A DNA stretch of 64,000 nt, taken from positions 91,531,152-91,595,151 of the forward strand of contig OX388350.1 of NCBI GenBank assembly GCA_947579665.1, in the 5' to 3' direction. The translations under genes and the position numbers were made by a program. The number at the start of each line of letters is the position of its first letter. Within the stretch, counting starts at the first letter, position 1. Under the pieces are notes generated by a model, which saw only the letters and a list, made by a program, of their open reading frames with translations, did no database searches and was not told the DNA's origin. This document shows positions 10,541 to 20,842 of the stretch, one piece after another. This DNA comes from Sympetrum striolatum (Eukaryota; Arthropoda; Insecta; Odonata; Libellulidae).

Positions 10541-10944
10541 TGTCTCTGCAATCAGAAGTTGATCCGATATTTATGAATTATTTTGAAACCTTTCCCAATA
10601 ATATAGAAACTTGAAATTTGGCATATGGATTGAGATCATTAATAACTTTCAGAAACATTTTTTAAATTTCCAAGATCGTCCTTGGTTCGAGTCCCGAGAG
10701 CCATTTACATTCGTGAACATTAGAGCGTCTTTTGAGGCAGTTGTAGCCAATATTTCTGCTTGAATTTTAACACATAGTTAGAGATGGTGATCTTCTATTG
10801 TGCTACATAGTAAGTTCACCAGTAAGATCCGGGTTCGATGCCAGACGATGAAATTTCTGCGAATTTTAAGAAAAATTTCAATCCTTTTTTTTCTTTTAGG
10901 ACATTCCCGATATGATGCCGATATGAAATTAGTATTGCCGATCT

Positions 10945-10961
10945 GCTTGCAGTATGCAAGC
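10945..10961 (+). other. Head hairpin (reference copy)
   Basis: GCTTGCA and TGCAAGC pair perfectly around a 3-base loop. The same 17 bases occur at the head of 53 of the 54 cassettes that have a head in the window; the exception is C46 (loop changed). It lies 12-14 bases from the cassette end, a placement that recalls the 3' hairpin of Helitron-type rolling-circle elements, though the CTRR end of classical Helitrons is absent. Confidence 0.85.
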
Positions 10962-10993
10962 TACATTTTACTCGTATATATATATATATGATA

Positions 10994-12072
10994 CGAGTAA
11001 AATGTAGCTTGCATACTGCAAGCGGATCGGCAATACTAATTTCATATCGGCATCATATCGGGACGGTCCTCAAAAGAAAAAAAAAAAGGATTGAAATTTT
11101 TCTTAAAATTCGCTGAAATTTCATCGTCTGGCATCGAACCCGGGTCTTACTGGTAAACATACAATGCACCACATAAGAAGATCACCATCTCTAACTATGT
11201 GTGAAAATTCAAGCAGAAATATTGCCTGCAACTGCCTCAAAAGACATTCTAATTTTCACGAATGTAAATGGCTCTCTGGATTCGAACCAAGGACAATCTT
11301 GGAAATCTTAAACATGCTTCTGAAAGTTATTTATGAACTCTATCTATATGCCGAATTTCAAGTTTCTATATTATTGGGAAAGCTTTCAAAATAATTACTA
11401 AAAATCGGATCAACTTCTGATTTCAGAGACACCTGGTGTCGAACCCAGGACATATTGTAAGCTGTGAATGCATAGTTTGATTTGTAAAGACATGCTTTTG
11501 TATCATGCAAAGTTTGAAGTCGATAGCATAACGGGAAGTACCTAAATTTCTTTTCCGTTATCTCCGTAAGAAAGGCATTGAGGAATATAAATGTCCCTCT
11601 GGGATCGAACCAAGGACCATAAGCAAAAATGTAAAATTTGATTATGAGATATATTTATGATATCTAACCTCATGTTGAATTTCAAGTTTTTATGCCATCG
11701 GGAAGGGGTCCAAAAAAAATCTTCAAAATCGCCGCAATGCATTTTAAACGGCCGATTTTTGCCCCGACCTAGCATCGAACCAAGGACAATATTCGTAGAC
11801 GTCTTTATGGTTTCCTTTAGATATGCACGGCATCTAGCGATCCCTTAAATTTCAAATCTCTCCTTTTCCGGAAAGTGCCTCAAAAAAATTTTCGGAAATC
11901 ACCGCCATGTATTCTTACGGGGAAAATCGCGACTTTGGGGCCTTCTGGAATCGAACCCATGACACCGAGGTTCAATGTCAGCTTTTTCCTGGAGGTTACA
12001 CGTTATGGCCAATACGTCGTAAAAATTTCAAGTCGTTGGCACTTGTGGAACATGGTTAGAATTTTGATCCCC
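10994..12072 (-). repeat. Cassette C11, A form, type 2 tail
   Basis: Complete. Hairpin 11007-11023; B-cores 11134, 11282, 11439, 11605, 11775 and 11951, all intact. Ends GAACATGGTTAGAATTTTGATCCCC. The 47-bp spacer to C12 contains one inverse minisatellite copy. Confidence 0.92.
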
Positions 12073-12119
12073 TATATATATCTATTATATATATATGCTT
12101 CTCCGGATTCATTCATATA

Positions 12120-13194
12120 CGAGTAAAATGTAGCTTGCATACTGCAAGCAGATCGGCAATACTAATTTCATATCGGCATCACATCGGGACGGCCCTCATA
12201 AGAAAAAAAGAATTGAAAAAATTCTTAAAATTCGCTGAAATTTCATCGTCAGGCATCGAACCCGGGTCTTTACTGGGAACTTACTATGCAGCACAATAGA
12301 ACATCACCATCTCTAACTATGTGTGAAAATTCAAGCAGAAATATGGACTACATCTGCTTTAAGAGACGTTCTAATTTTCACGAATTTAAATGGCTCTCTG
12401 GATTCGAACCAAGGACGATTTTGGAAATCTAAAAAAATTTTCTGAAAGTTATTTATGATCTCTATCTATACGCCGAATTTGAAGTTTCTATATTATTGGC
12501 AAAGGTTTCAAAATAATTCCTAAAAATCGGATCAACTTCTGATTGCAGAGACACCTGGTGTCGAACCCAGGACGCATTGATAGCTGTGAATGCATTGTTT
12601 GATTTGTATGTACTTGATCTTTCTATATGCAAAGTTTGAAGTCGATATCGTGCCGGGAAGTACCTAAAATTTGATTCCGTTATCTCCGTAAGAAATGCAT
12701 TGAGGAATTTAAATGTCCCTCTGGGATCGAACCAAGGACCATTAGCGAATATGTAAAATTTGATTATGATATATTTTTATGGTATCTAACCTCATACCGA
12801 ATTTCAAGTTTCTATGCCATAGGGAAAGGGTCCAAAAAAAATCTTAAAAATCGCCACAATGCCTTTTAAACGGCCGATTTTTGCCCCGACCTAGCATCGA
12901 ACCAAGGATAATATTCGTAGATGTCTTTATGGTTTCCTTTAGATATGCACGGCATCTAGCGATCCCTTGAAATTCAAATCTCTCCTTGACCGGGAAGTGC
13001 CTCAAATAAATTTTCGAAAATCCCCGCCATGTAATCTTATGGGGAAAATCGCGACTTTGGGGCCTTCTGGAATCGACCCCATGACACCGAGGTTCAATGT
13101 CGGCTTTTTCCTGGAGGTTGCACGTTATGGCCAATATGTCGTAAAAATTTCAAGGCAGTGGCACTTCTGGAACATGGTTAGAATTTTGATCCCC
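12120..13194 (-). repeat. Cassette C12, A form, type 2 tail
   Basis: Complete. Hairpin 12133-12149; B-cores 12256, 12404, 12561, 12727, 12897 and 13073 (M6, TCGAC instead of TCGAA). M4-M6 closely match C2 on the other strand, including the ATGGTATCTAACCTCATACC lead into M5. Tail-to-tail with C13. Confidence 0.92.
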
Positions 13195-13257
13195 TATATC
13201 TATTATATATAGATGCTTCTCCGGATTCATTCATATATATACCTATATAGATAGATA

Positions 13258-14359
13258 GGATACAAATTCACAGCCTAAACTACAAGCGTCATTGATCTGA
13301 AATTTTTATGACATATTGGCCATAACGTGAAACCCCCAGGAAAAAAGAGACTTTGATCCTCAGTGTCATAGGTTCGATTCCAGAGGGCCCCAAAGTCCCG
13401 ATTTTTCCCGTTTGAATGCATTGCCGTGATTTTCGGGAATTAAAAAAAAATACTTTCTGGATAGGTAGAGAAGTAAAACTCAAGGTGCCTATATTTATGG
13501 TCTTGGACTTTCGAAAACATCAATGACTTTTACAAAAGTTATCCTGGGTTCGATGCTAGGACGATGCAAAGATCTGCCCTTTAAAATACATGGGAGCCGT
13601 TTTTCATTATTTTTTTAGATGCACTTATCGAAATGATAGGATGTTCGTGCTTGGCTGGAAGATGTATGGTACGAATAAGTTTTAGAAAAAAATTTTCATA
13701 AGACCGTACTGTTCCTGGGTTCGAAGCCAGAGCACAATAACGTTTCTCTCATAAGGAATATAAAGGAAAAGTAGGACGTCATTTGAGGCAGTTGTAACCA
13801 ATATTTCTGCTTGAATTTGCATACGCGGTTAGAGATGGTGTTTTTCTTTTGTGCTGCATAGAAAGTATTGCCTGAAAGACCCGGGTTCGATGCCGGGCAG
13901 TAAAAATATCACCCATATATAATACTATGGGGTATCTTTTCATAATTTTTTTATGCATTTATCGATATGTAAGGGAGCTCTTGCTTAGATGGAAGATGTA
14001 TATTAACACTTTGTTTAAGAAAAAAATAGATAAGACCATGCTGTTCCTGGGTTCGATGCCAGAGCACATTATAATTTCTCAAATAAGGAGTGTATGTGAA
14101 TAGTAGGACGTCGTTTGAGGTAGTTGCACCTAATAGTTTTGCTTGAATTTTCACACATAGTTTGATATGGTAATTTTCTATTTTGCTGCATAGTAAGTAC
14201 ACCAGGAAGACCGGGGTTCGCTGCCAGGTGATTAAATTGCAGCGAATTCTACGAATATTTTGAATTTTTTTTTTCTTTTGATGTCCGTCCCGGTATATGA
14301 TGCCGATATGAAATTAGTGTTGTTGATCTGCTTGCAGTATGCAAGCTACATTTTACTCG
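13258..14359 (+). repeat. Cassette C13, B1 form, type 1 tail
   Basis: Complete, 1102 bp. B-cores 13373, 13549, 13720, 13886, 14052 and 14217 (M1 core TTCGC, a fixed B1 variant). Spacing is more even than in A cassettes: 176, 171, 166, 166, 165. M4 and M2 resemble each other (TTCCTGGGTTCGA plus GCCAGAGCACA), as do M3 and M1, so this form carries an internal two-monomer duplication. Hairpin 14330-14346. M3 has a CCCATA/TATGGG mini-palindrome at 13912-13931. Confidence 0.92.
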
Positions 14360-14433
14360 TATATATATATATATAGGTATATCCGGAGAAACGTCTATAT
14401 ATTCATTCATATATATACCTATATAGATAGATA

Positions 14434-15534
14434 GGATAAAAATTCACAGCCTAAACTACAAGCGTCATTGATCTGAAATTTTTATGACATATTGGCCATA
14501 ACGTAAAACCCCCAGGAAAAAAGAGACTTTGATCCTCAGTGTCATAGGTTCGATTCCAGAGGGCCCCAAAGTCCCCATTTTTCCCGTTTAAATGCATTGC
14601 CGTGATTTTCGGTAATTAAAAAAAAATACTTTCCGGATAGGTAGAGAAGTAAAACTCTAGGTGCCTATATTTATGGTCTTGAACTTTCAAAAACATCAAT
14701 GACTTTTACAAAAGTTATCCTGGGTTCGATGCTAGGACGATGCAAAGATCTGCCCTTTAAAATACATGGGAGCCGTTTTTCATTATTTTTTTAGATGCAC
14801 TTATCGAAATGATAGGATGTTCGTGCTTGGCTGGAAGATGTATGGTACGAATAAGTTTTAGAAAAAAATTTTCATAAGACCGTGCTGTTCCTGGGTTCGA
14901 AGCCAGAGCACAATAACGTTTCTCTCATAAGGAATATAAAGGAAAAGTAGGACGTCATTTGAGGCAGTTGTAACCAATATTTTTGCTTGAATTTGCATAC
15001 GCGGTTAGAGATGGTGTTTTTCTGTTGTGCTGCATAGAAAATATTGCCTGAAAGACCCGGGTTCGATACCGGGCGGTTAAAATATCCCCCATATATAATA
15101 CTATGGGGTATCTTTTCATAATTTTTTTATGCATTTATTGATATGTAAGGGAGCTCTTGCTTAGATGGAAGATGTATATTAACACTTTGTTTAAGAAAAA
15201 AAATAGATAAGACCATGCTGTTCCTGGGTTCGATGCCAGAGCACATTATAATTTCTCACATAAGGAGTGTATGTGAATAGTAGGACGTCGTTTGAGGTAG
15301 TTGCACCAAATAGTTTTGCTTGAATTTTCACACATAGTTTGATATGGTAATCTTCTATTTTGCTGCATAGTAAGTACACCAGGAAGACCGGGGTTCGCTG
15401 CCAGGCGATTAAATTGCAGCGAATTCTACGAATATTTTGAATTTTTTTTTTCTTTTGATGTCCGTCCCGATATGATGCCGATATGAAATTAGTGTTGTCG
15501 ATCTGCTTGCAGTATGCAAGCAACATTTTACTCG
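14434..15534 (+). repeat. Cassette C14, B1 form, type 1 tail
   Basis: Complete and almost identical to C13, with the same orientation. The tail starts GGATAA instead of GGATAC. B-cores 14549, 14725, 14896, 15062, 15229 and 15394 (M1, TTCGC). Hairpin 15505-15521. Head-to-head with C15 across a 40-bp spacer that carries a variant minisatellite (TCCGGAGAAACGTCTATATA). Confidence 0.92.
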
Positions 15535-15574
15535 TATATATATAGGTATATCCGGAGAAACGTCTATATATATA

Positions 15575-16681
15575 CGAGTAAAATGTAGCTTGCATACTGC
15601 AAGCAGATCGACAACACTCATTTCATGTCGGCATCATATTGGGAAGGCCGTCAAAAGAAAAAAAAATGGATTGAAAATATTCTGATTATTCGCTGCAATT
15701 TATTCGTCCGGCATCGAACCCGGGTCTTCCTGGTGATACTTACTATGCAGCACAATAGAAGATCACCATCTCTAACTATCTGTGAAAATTCAAGCAGAAA
15801 TATTATCTGAATCTTCCTCAAACAACGTCCTACTTTTCCCTTATATTTCTTATGAGAGAAATGTTAATGTGATCTGGCATCGAACCCAGGAATAGTTCGG
15901 TCTTCTGAAAACTGTTTCCTTAAACCAGTTTTAACCATACATCTTCCAGCCAAGCACGAACTTCCTATCATTTCGATAAGTGCATCAAAAAAATAATGAA
16001 ATACTAACCCTATGTATTTTAAACGGGAGACATATTTACCGCCCGGCATCGAACCCGTGTCTTTCTGGTGAAGCTTCCTATGCAACATAATAGAAGATAT
16101 TGATCTTTAACTATGTGCGAAAATTCAAGCAGAAATATTTGCTGCAACTGCCTCAGTCGAAGTCTTACTTTTCCCTTATATTCCTTATGAGAGATGTGTT
16201 AATGTGCTCTGGCATCGAACCCAGGAATATTACGGTCTTATAAAATTTTTTTTCTTAAACCAATTCTCACCTAACACATTCCGGCTAAGCACGAACTTCC
16301 TATTATTTCGAGAAGTGCATCAAAAAAAATAATGAAAAACAGCTCCCATGTATTTTAAAGGGCAGTTCTTTGCATCGTCCTAGCATCGAACCCAGGATAT
16401 TATTTGTGAAAGTCATTGATGTTTTCGAAAGTCCAAGACCATAAGTATAGGCACCTTGAGTTTTATTTCTCTACCTATCCGGAAAGTATTTTTTTAAAAT
16501 TCCCGAAAATCACGGCAATGCATTTATACGGGAAAAATCGGGACTCTGGGGCCCTCTGGAATCGAACCTATGACACTGAGGATCAAAGTCGCTTTTTTCC
16601 TGAGGGTTTCACGTTATGGCCAATACGTCATAAAAATTTCAAGGCAATGACGCTTGTAGTTTAGCCTGTGAATTTGTATCC
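15575..16681 (-). repeat. Cassette C15, B2 form, type 1 tail
   Basis: Complete. Hairpin 15588-15604; B-cores 15714, 15880, 16049, 16215, 16386 and 16562, all intact. Closest to C26 (same strand) and C24 (opposite strand). Confidence 0.92.
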
Positions 16682-16870
16682 TATCTATATAGCTATATAT
16701 ATGAATGAATCCGGAGAAGCATCTATATATAATAGATATGAATGAATCCGGAGAAGCATCTATATATAATAGATATATGATATATGAATGAATCCGGAGA
16801 AGCATCTATATATAATAGATATGAATGAATCCGGAGAAGCATCTATATATAATAGATATATATATAGAGA
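16682..16870. repeat. Minisatellite array, four direct copies
   Basis: Four copies of the 37-38 bp minisatellite run in direct order (each with GAATGAATCCGGAGAAGC, then a CTATATATAATAGATA end), flanked by TA tracts. The largest same-orientation run of this spacer repeat in the window. Between tail ends of C15 and C16. Confidence 0.92.
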
Positions 16871-17943
16871 GGATACAAAGTCACAGGCTAAACCACTAGC
16901 GTCAATGGCTTGAAATTTTTACGACATATTGGCCATAACGTATAACCTCCAGAAAAATTGCGATTTTGGACCTCAGTGTCATGGGTTCGATTCCAGAGGG
17001 CCCCAAAGTCCCGATTTTTCCCGTTTAAATACATTGCTTTGATTTTCGGGAATTTTTAAAAAATACTTCCGGGATAGGTAGAGAATCAAAAATATAGGAG
17101 CCTATATATATGAACATGATCTATCGAAAACATAAATGAGTTTTAAGGAAAATATCCTGGGTTCGATGCTAGGTCGAGGCAAAAATCGGCCGTTTAAAAT
17201 GTATTGTGGCGATTTTTAAGATTTTTTTTGGACCTCTTCCCGATGGCATGGAAACTTGAAATTCGGCATGGAGTTGGAGATAATGAATATATTTCATAAT
17301 CAAATTTTACATATTCGTTGATGGTCCTTGGTTCGATCCCAGGGCGCCATTTACATTTCTCAATGCATTTCTTATGGAGATAACGGAAACAAATTTTAGG
17401 TACTTCCCGGCATGCTATCGACTTAAAACTTAGGGTGATAGAAGAACCAGTCTTAACAAATCAAACTATGCATTCATAGCTATCAATGTGTCCTGGGTTC
17501 GACACCAGGTGTCTCTGCAAACAGAAGTTGATCCGATTTTTAGTAATTATTTTGAAAGTTTTCCCAATAATATAGAAACTTGAAATTCGGCCAATAGATA
17601 GAGTTCATAAATAACTTTCAGAAGCATGTTTAAGATTTCCAAGATTGTCCTTGCTTCGAATCCAGAGAGCCATTTACATTCGTGAAAATTAGAACGTCTT
17701 TTGAGGCAGTTGCAGCCAATATTTCTGCTTGAATTTTCACACATAGTTAGAGATGGTGATCTTCTATTGTGCTGCATAGTAAGTTCACAGTAAAGACCAG
17801 GGTTCGATGCCAGACGATGAAATTTCATCAAAATTTAGGAATTTTTATTCATTTTTTTTTCTTTTGAGGACCGTCCCTATATGATTCCAACATAAAATTA
17901 GTGTTGTTGATCTGCTTGCAGTATGCAAGCAACATTTTACTCG
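16871..17943 (+). repeat. Cassette C16, A form, type 1 tail
   Basis: Complete. B-cores 16986, 17162, 17332, 17498, 17655 (M2, GC before TTCGA) and 17803. Hairpin 17914-17930. Followed by a 15-bp spacer and C17 in the same orientation. Confidence 0.92.
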
Positions 17944-17958
17944 TATATAATAGATATA

Positions 17959-19071
17959 CACTGGGGATCAAAAGTCTAAGCATGTTCCACAAGTGCCACC
18001 GACTTGAAATTTTTACGACGTTATGGCCATGACGTGTAATCTCCAGGAAAAAGCCGATATTGGACCTCGGTATCATGGGTTCGATTCCAGAAGGCCCCAA
18101 AGTTGCGATTTTCTCCATAAGGATACATGGTGGCGATTTTCAAAATTTTTTAAAGAATACTTCCCGGACCGGTAGAGAATCAAAATTATAGGAGCTTACA
18201 GATATGGTCAAGAACTATTATAAACATTAATAGTTACTAATGAGAACGTCCTGGGTTCGATGCTAGGACGATGCAAAAATCCCGTATTTAAAATGCATGT
18301 GGATAGTTTGTCATTAATTTTTTTGATACACTTACCGGAACGTAAGGAACTTTCCTCTTCAGCTAGAAGATATATATTAAGAATTGGTTTAAGAAAAAAA
18401 AATTCTTAAACCCGTACTATTCCTGGGTTCGATGCTAGAGCACATTAACATTTCTCTAATAAGGAATAAAAGGGAAAAGTAGGACGTCGTTTGAGGCAGT
18501 TGCAGGCAATATTTCTGCTCGAATTTTCGCACATAGTTAGAGATAGTGATCTTCTATTATGTTGCATATGAAGAATTAGCAGAAAGATCCGGGTTCGATG
18601 CCGGGCGGCAAATATGTCTACCGTTTAAAATGCATTTGTTTAGTATTTCATTATTTTTTTGATGCACTTTTCGAAATGATAGGAAGTTCGTACTCGGCTG
18701 GAAGATGTATAAAAGAATTTGTTTTAGAAAAAAATTTAGATAATACCGTACTATTCCTGGGTTCGATGCCAGAGCACATTAGAATTTCTCTCATTAGGAA
18801 TATAAGGGAAACGTAGGACGTCGTTTGAGGCTGTTGCCGTTAATATTTCTACTTGAATTTTCACACATAGTTACAGATAGTGATCTTCTATGGTTCTGCA
18901 TAGTAAGTATGACAGGGAAGACCTGGGTTCGATGCCAGACGAATAAATTGCAGCGGAAATTAAGAATATTTTCCAACCATTTTTTTTTCTTTTGAGGACT
19001 CACTCTATGTGATGACGACAAAAAACTTTTGCTATCGGTGAGCTTGCAGTATGCAAGCAACATTTTACTCG
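17959..19071 (+). repeat. Cassette C17, A/B hybrid, type 2 tail
   Basis: M6 is A-like with the CACTGGGG tail, while M5-M1 are B-like (GGGCGGCAAATATGTCTACC in M3, paired M4/M2). B-cores 18080, 18256, 18428, 18594, 18762 and 18928, all intact. Hairpin 19042-19058. Its terminal segment is the most diverged of all (GCTATCGGTGAGCTTGCAG), yet the 17-base hairpin is unchanged. Its head borders the non-array island. Confidence 0.9.
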
Positions 19072-19140
19072 TTATAAGTATAGCCAAGACAAAACAATGA
19101 AACATACCTTCTGGTTCAATGATACACGATTTCTTATTTA

Positions 19141-19353
19141 ATGTCTATAGTTTTTTCTTCACGTAAGAAATACAACAATGACGTCTTTGTCCATTCTCGG
19201 AATCACACTTATTCAGTTACTGAAGATCTCCTCTCAATGATGACCAGTCGAAAGTTTGCGGCTTCAATCGGAGTAGAAAGAAGAAAAATGCTCCTTTGGG
19301 AGATAAAAGTCAGAGGGGAAGAAGCTATTATGTATGCCTCTTTTCATACGTAG
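19141..19353 (+). other. Short open frame in the island, coding status unsupported
   Basis: ATG to TAG, 70 codons (MSIVFSSRKKYNND... ending ...IMYASFHT). It is rich in Ser, Arg and Lys, with no signal peptide, membrane segment or domain that I recognise. It ends inside the first copy of the local direct repeat, which argues against a conserved gene end. It could equally be part of an exon or of a decayed element. Confidence 0.15.
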
Positions 19354-19498
19354 ATACATTTTGATACATTGTTACCAAAAGATCATTCAGATACTAGAAC
19401 CTGCCTTCAGAAGATATGAGCCAAGAGAGTAGAAGCTATATGTAAGCCTCACTTTCATATGTAGATACATTTTGACACATTGTCACGGAAAAGATCAT
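19321..19498 (+). repeat. Imperfect direct repeat, two copies of about 66 bp
   Basis: Copy 1 at 19321-19386 and copy 2 at 19432-19498, offset 111 bp. Both run GAAGCTAT, TATGTA(T/A)GCCTC, TCATA, GTAGATACATTTTGA, ACATTGT and end GATCAT. Found only in the island. Confidence 0.85.
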
Positions 19499-19667
19499 CA
19501 ACCTGCGTTAAATTGAATATTGAGTTAGAGTGGATTTGTAGACTTAATTGTAACTTACATTTCTTGATATATTGGTTTGGAAAGTCTGGTATTAGCTATT
19601 TACCAACAATTATGAAGAATTTGTTACGATCAAGGTTATTACACTGATATTTATGAAATTAAATATC

Positions 19668-19686
19668 CCCGTTGAGAATCAACGGG
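19668..19686 (+). other. Short hairpin next to TA tract
   Basis: CCCGTTGA and TCAACGGG form a perfect 8-bp stem around GAA, followed by TACTTCTGCTAGTATATATA. A GC-rich hairpin beside CTAG and a TA tract looks like the end of an element inserted into TA repeat, but the family is not identified. Confidence 0.6.
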
Positions 19687-19714
19687 TACTTCTGCTAGTA
19701 TATATATATATATA

Positions 19715-20791
19715 CCAGTAAAATGTAGCTTGCATACTGCAAGCAGATCGACAATAATAATTTCATGTCGGCATCATATCGGGACGGCCCTCAAAAGAAA
19801 AAAAAAGGTATTGAAAATATTCTTAAAATTCGCTGCAATTTAATCGTCTGGCTTCGAACCCGGGTCTTCCTGGTAAGCTTACTATGCAGCACAACAGAAA
19901 ATCACCATCTCTTACTATGTGTGAAAATTCAAGCAGAAATATTGGCTACAACTGCCTCAAACGACGTTCTACTTTTCAGGAATGTAAATGGCTCTCTGGA
20001 TTCGAACCAAGGACGATCTTGGAAATCTAAAACATGCTCATGAAAGTTATTTATGATCTCTATCTATTTGCCGAATTTCAAGTTTCTATATTATTGTGAT
20101 AGGGCTCAAAATAATTATTAAAAATCGGATCAACTACTGATATAATAGACGCCTGGTGTCGAACCCAGGAAATATATTTACGCTATGAATGCACAGTAAG
20201 ATTTTAAAGGACTTGATCTTATTCTGTGCAAAGTTTGAAATCGATATCATGCCGGGAAGTACCTGAAATTTGTCTCCGTTATCTCCATAAGAAATGCATT
20301 GAGGAATGTAAATGGCCCTCTGGGATCGAACCAAGGACCATCAGCGAATACAAAAAACTTGATTATGATATAAACTTATGATCTCCAACCTCATGCCGAA
20401 TTTCAAGTATCCATGCCATCGGGAAAGGGTCCAAAAAAAATCATAAAAATCGCCACAATGCATTTTAAACGGCCGATTTTTGCCTCGACCTAGCATCGAA
20501 CTTAGGATATTTTCCGTAAAACTCATTTATGATTTCGATAGATCATCACCATATATATAGGCTCCTTGAGTTTTATTTCTCTACCTATCCGGAAAGTGTT
20601 TTTTTTAAATTCCCGAAAATCACGGCAATGCATTTAAACGGGAAAAATCGGGACTTTGGGGCCCTCTGGAATCGAACCTATGACACTGAGGATCAAAGTC
20701 GCTTTTTTCCTGGGGGTTTCACGTTATGGCCAATACGTGCTAAAAATTTCGAGTCAATGACGCCAGTAGTTTAGCCTGTGAATTAGTATCC
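19715..20791 (-). repeat. Cassette C18, A form, type 1 tail
   Basis: Complete. The head start is mutated (CCAG for CGAG). Hairpin 19728-19744; B-cores 19854, 20002, 20159, 20326, 20496 and 20672, all intact. M6 is of the B type (TCGCTTTTTTCCTGGGGG), so the tail third looks acquired by exchange. The spacer holds the octamer-type CTGGGTAT repeat and one minisatellite copy. Confidence 0.92.
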
Positions 20792-20842
20792 TATCTGGGT
20801 ATCTGGGTATATCATGAATGAATCCGGAGAAGCATCTATATA

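Larger units (their letters stand above)
9902..10974 (+). repeat. Cassette C10, A form, type 1 tail
   Basis: Complete. B-cores 10017, 10193, 10363, 10529, 10686 and 10834, all intact. CTTGAAATT-like boxes at 9940, about 10116 (degenerate), 10286, 10453, 10610 and 10759 again lie 75-77 bp upstream. Hairpin 10945-10961. Head-to-head with C11 across 19 bp of TA-rich spacer. Confidence 0.92.
19072..19714. other. Non-array island between two head ends
   Basis: The only stretch longer than 200 bp that lacks B-box monomers. It sits exactly between the ACTCG end of C17 and the (mutated) CCAGTAAAATG start of C18, where other head-to-head junctions have only 10-90 bp of spacer. It holds a 70-codon open frame, a two-copy direct repeat and, beside a TA tract, the short hairpin CCCGTTGA/TCAACGGG. 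It may be an inserted element or trapped flanking DNA. No transposase, reverse transcriptase or known family was recognised. Confidence 0.8.

Noticed and set aside
19668..19686. Rho-independent terminator
   Set aside because: The hairpin is GC-rich but is followed by TACTTCTGC, not a T-run, and the context is eukaryotic repeat DNA.
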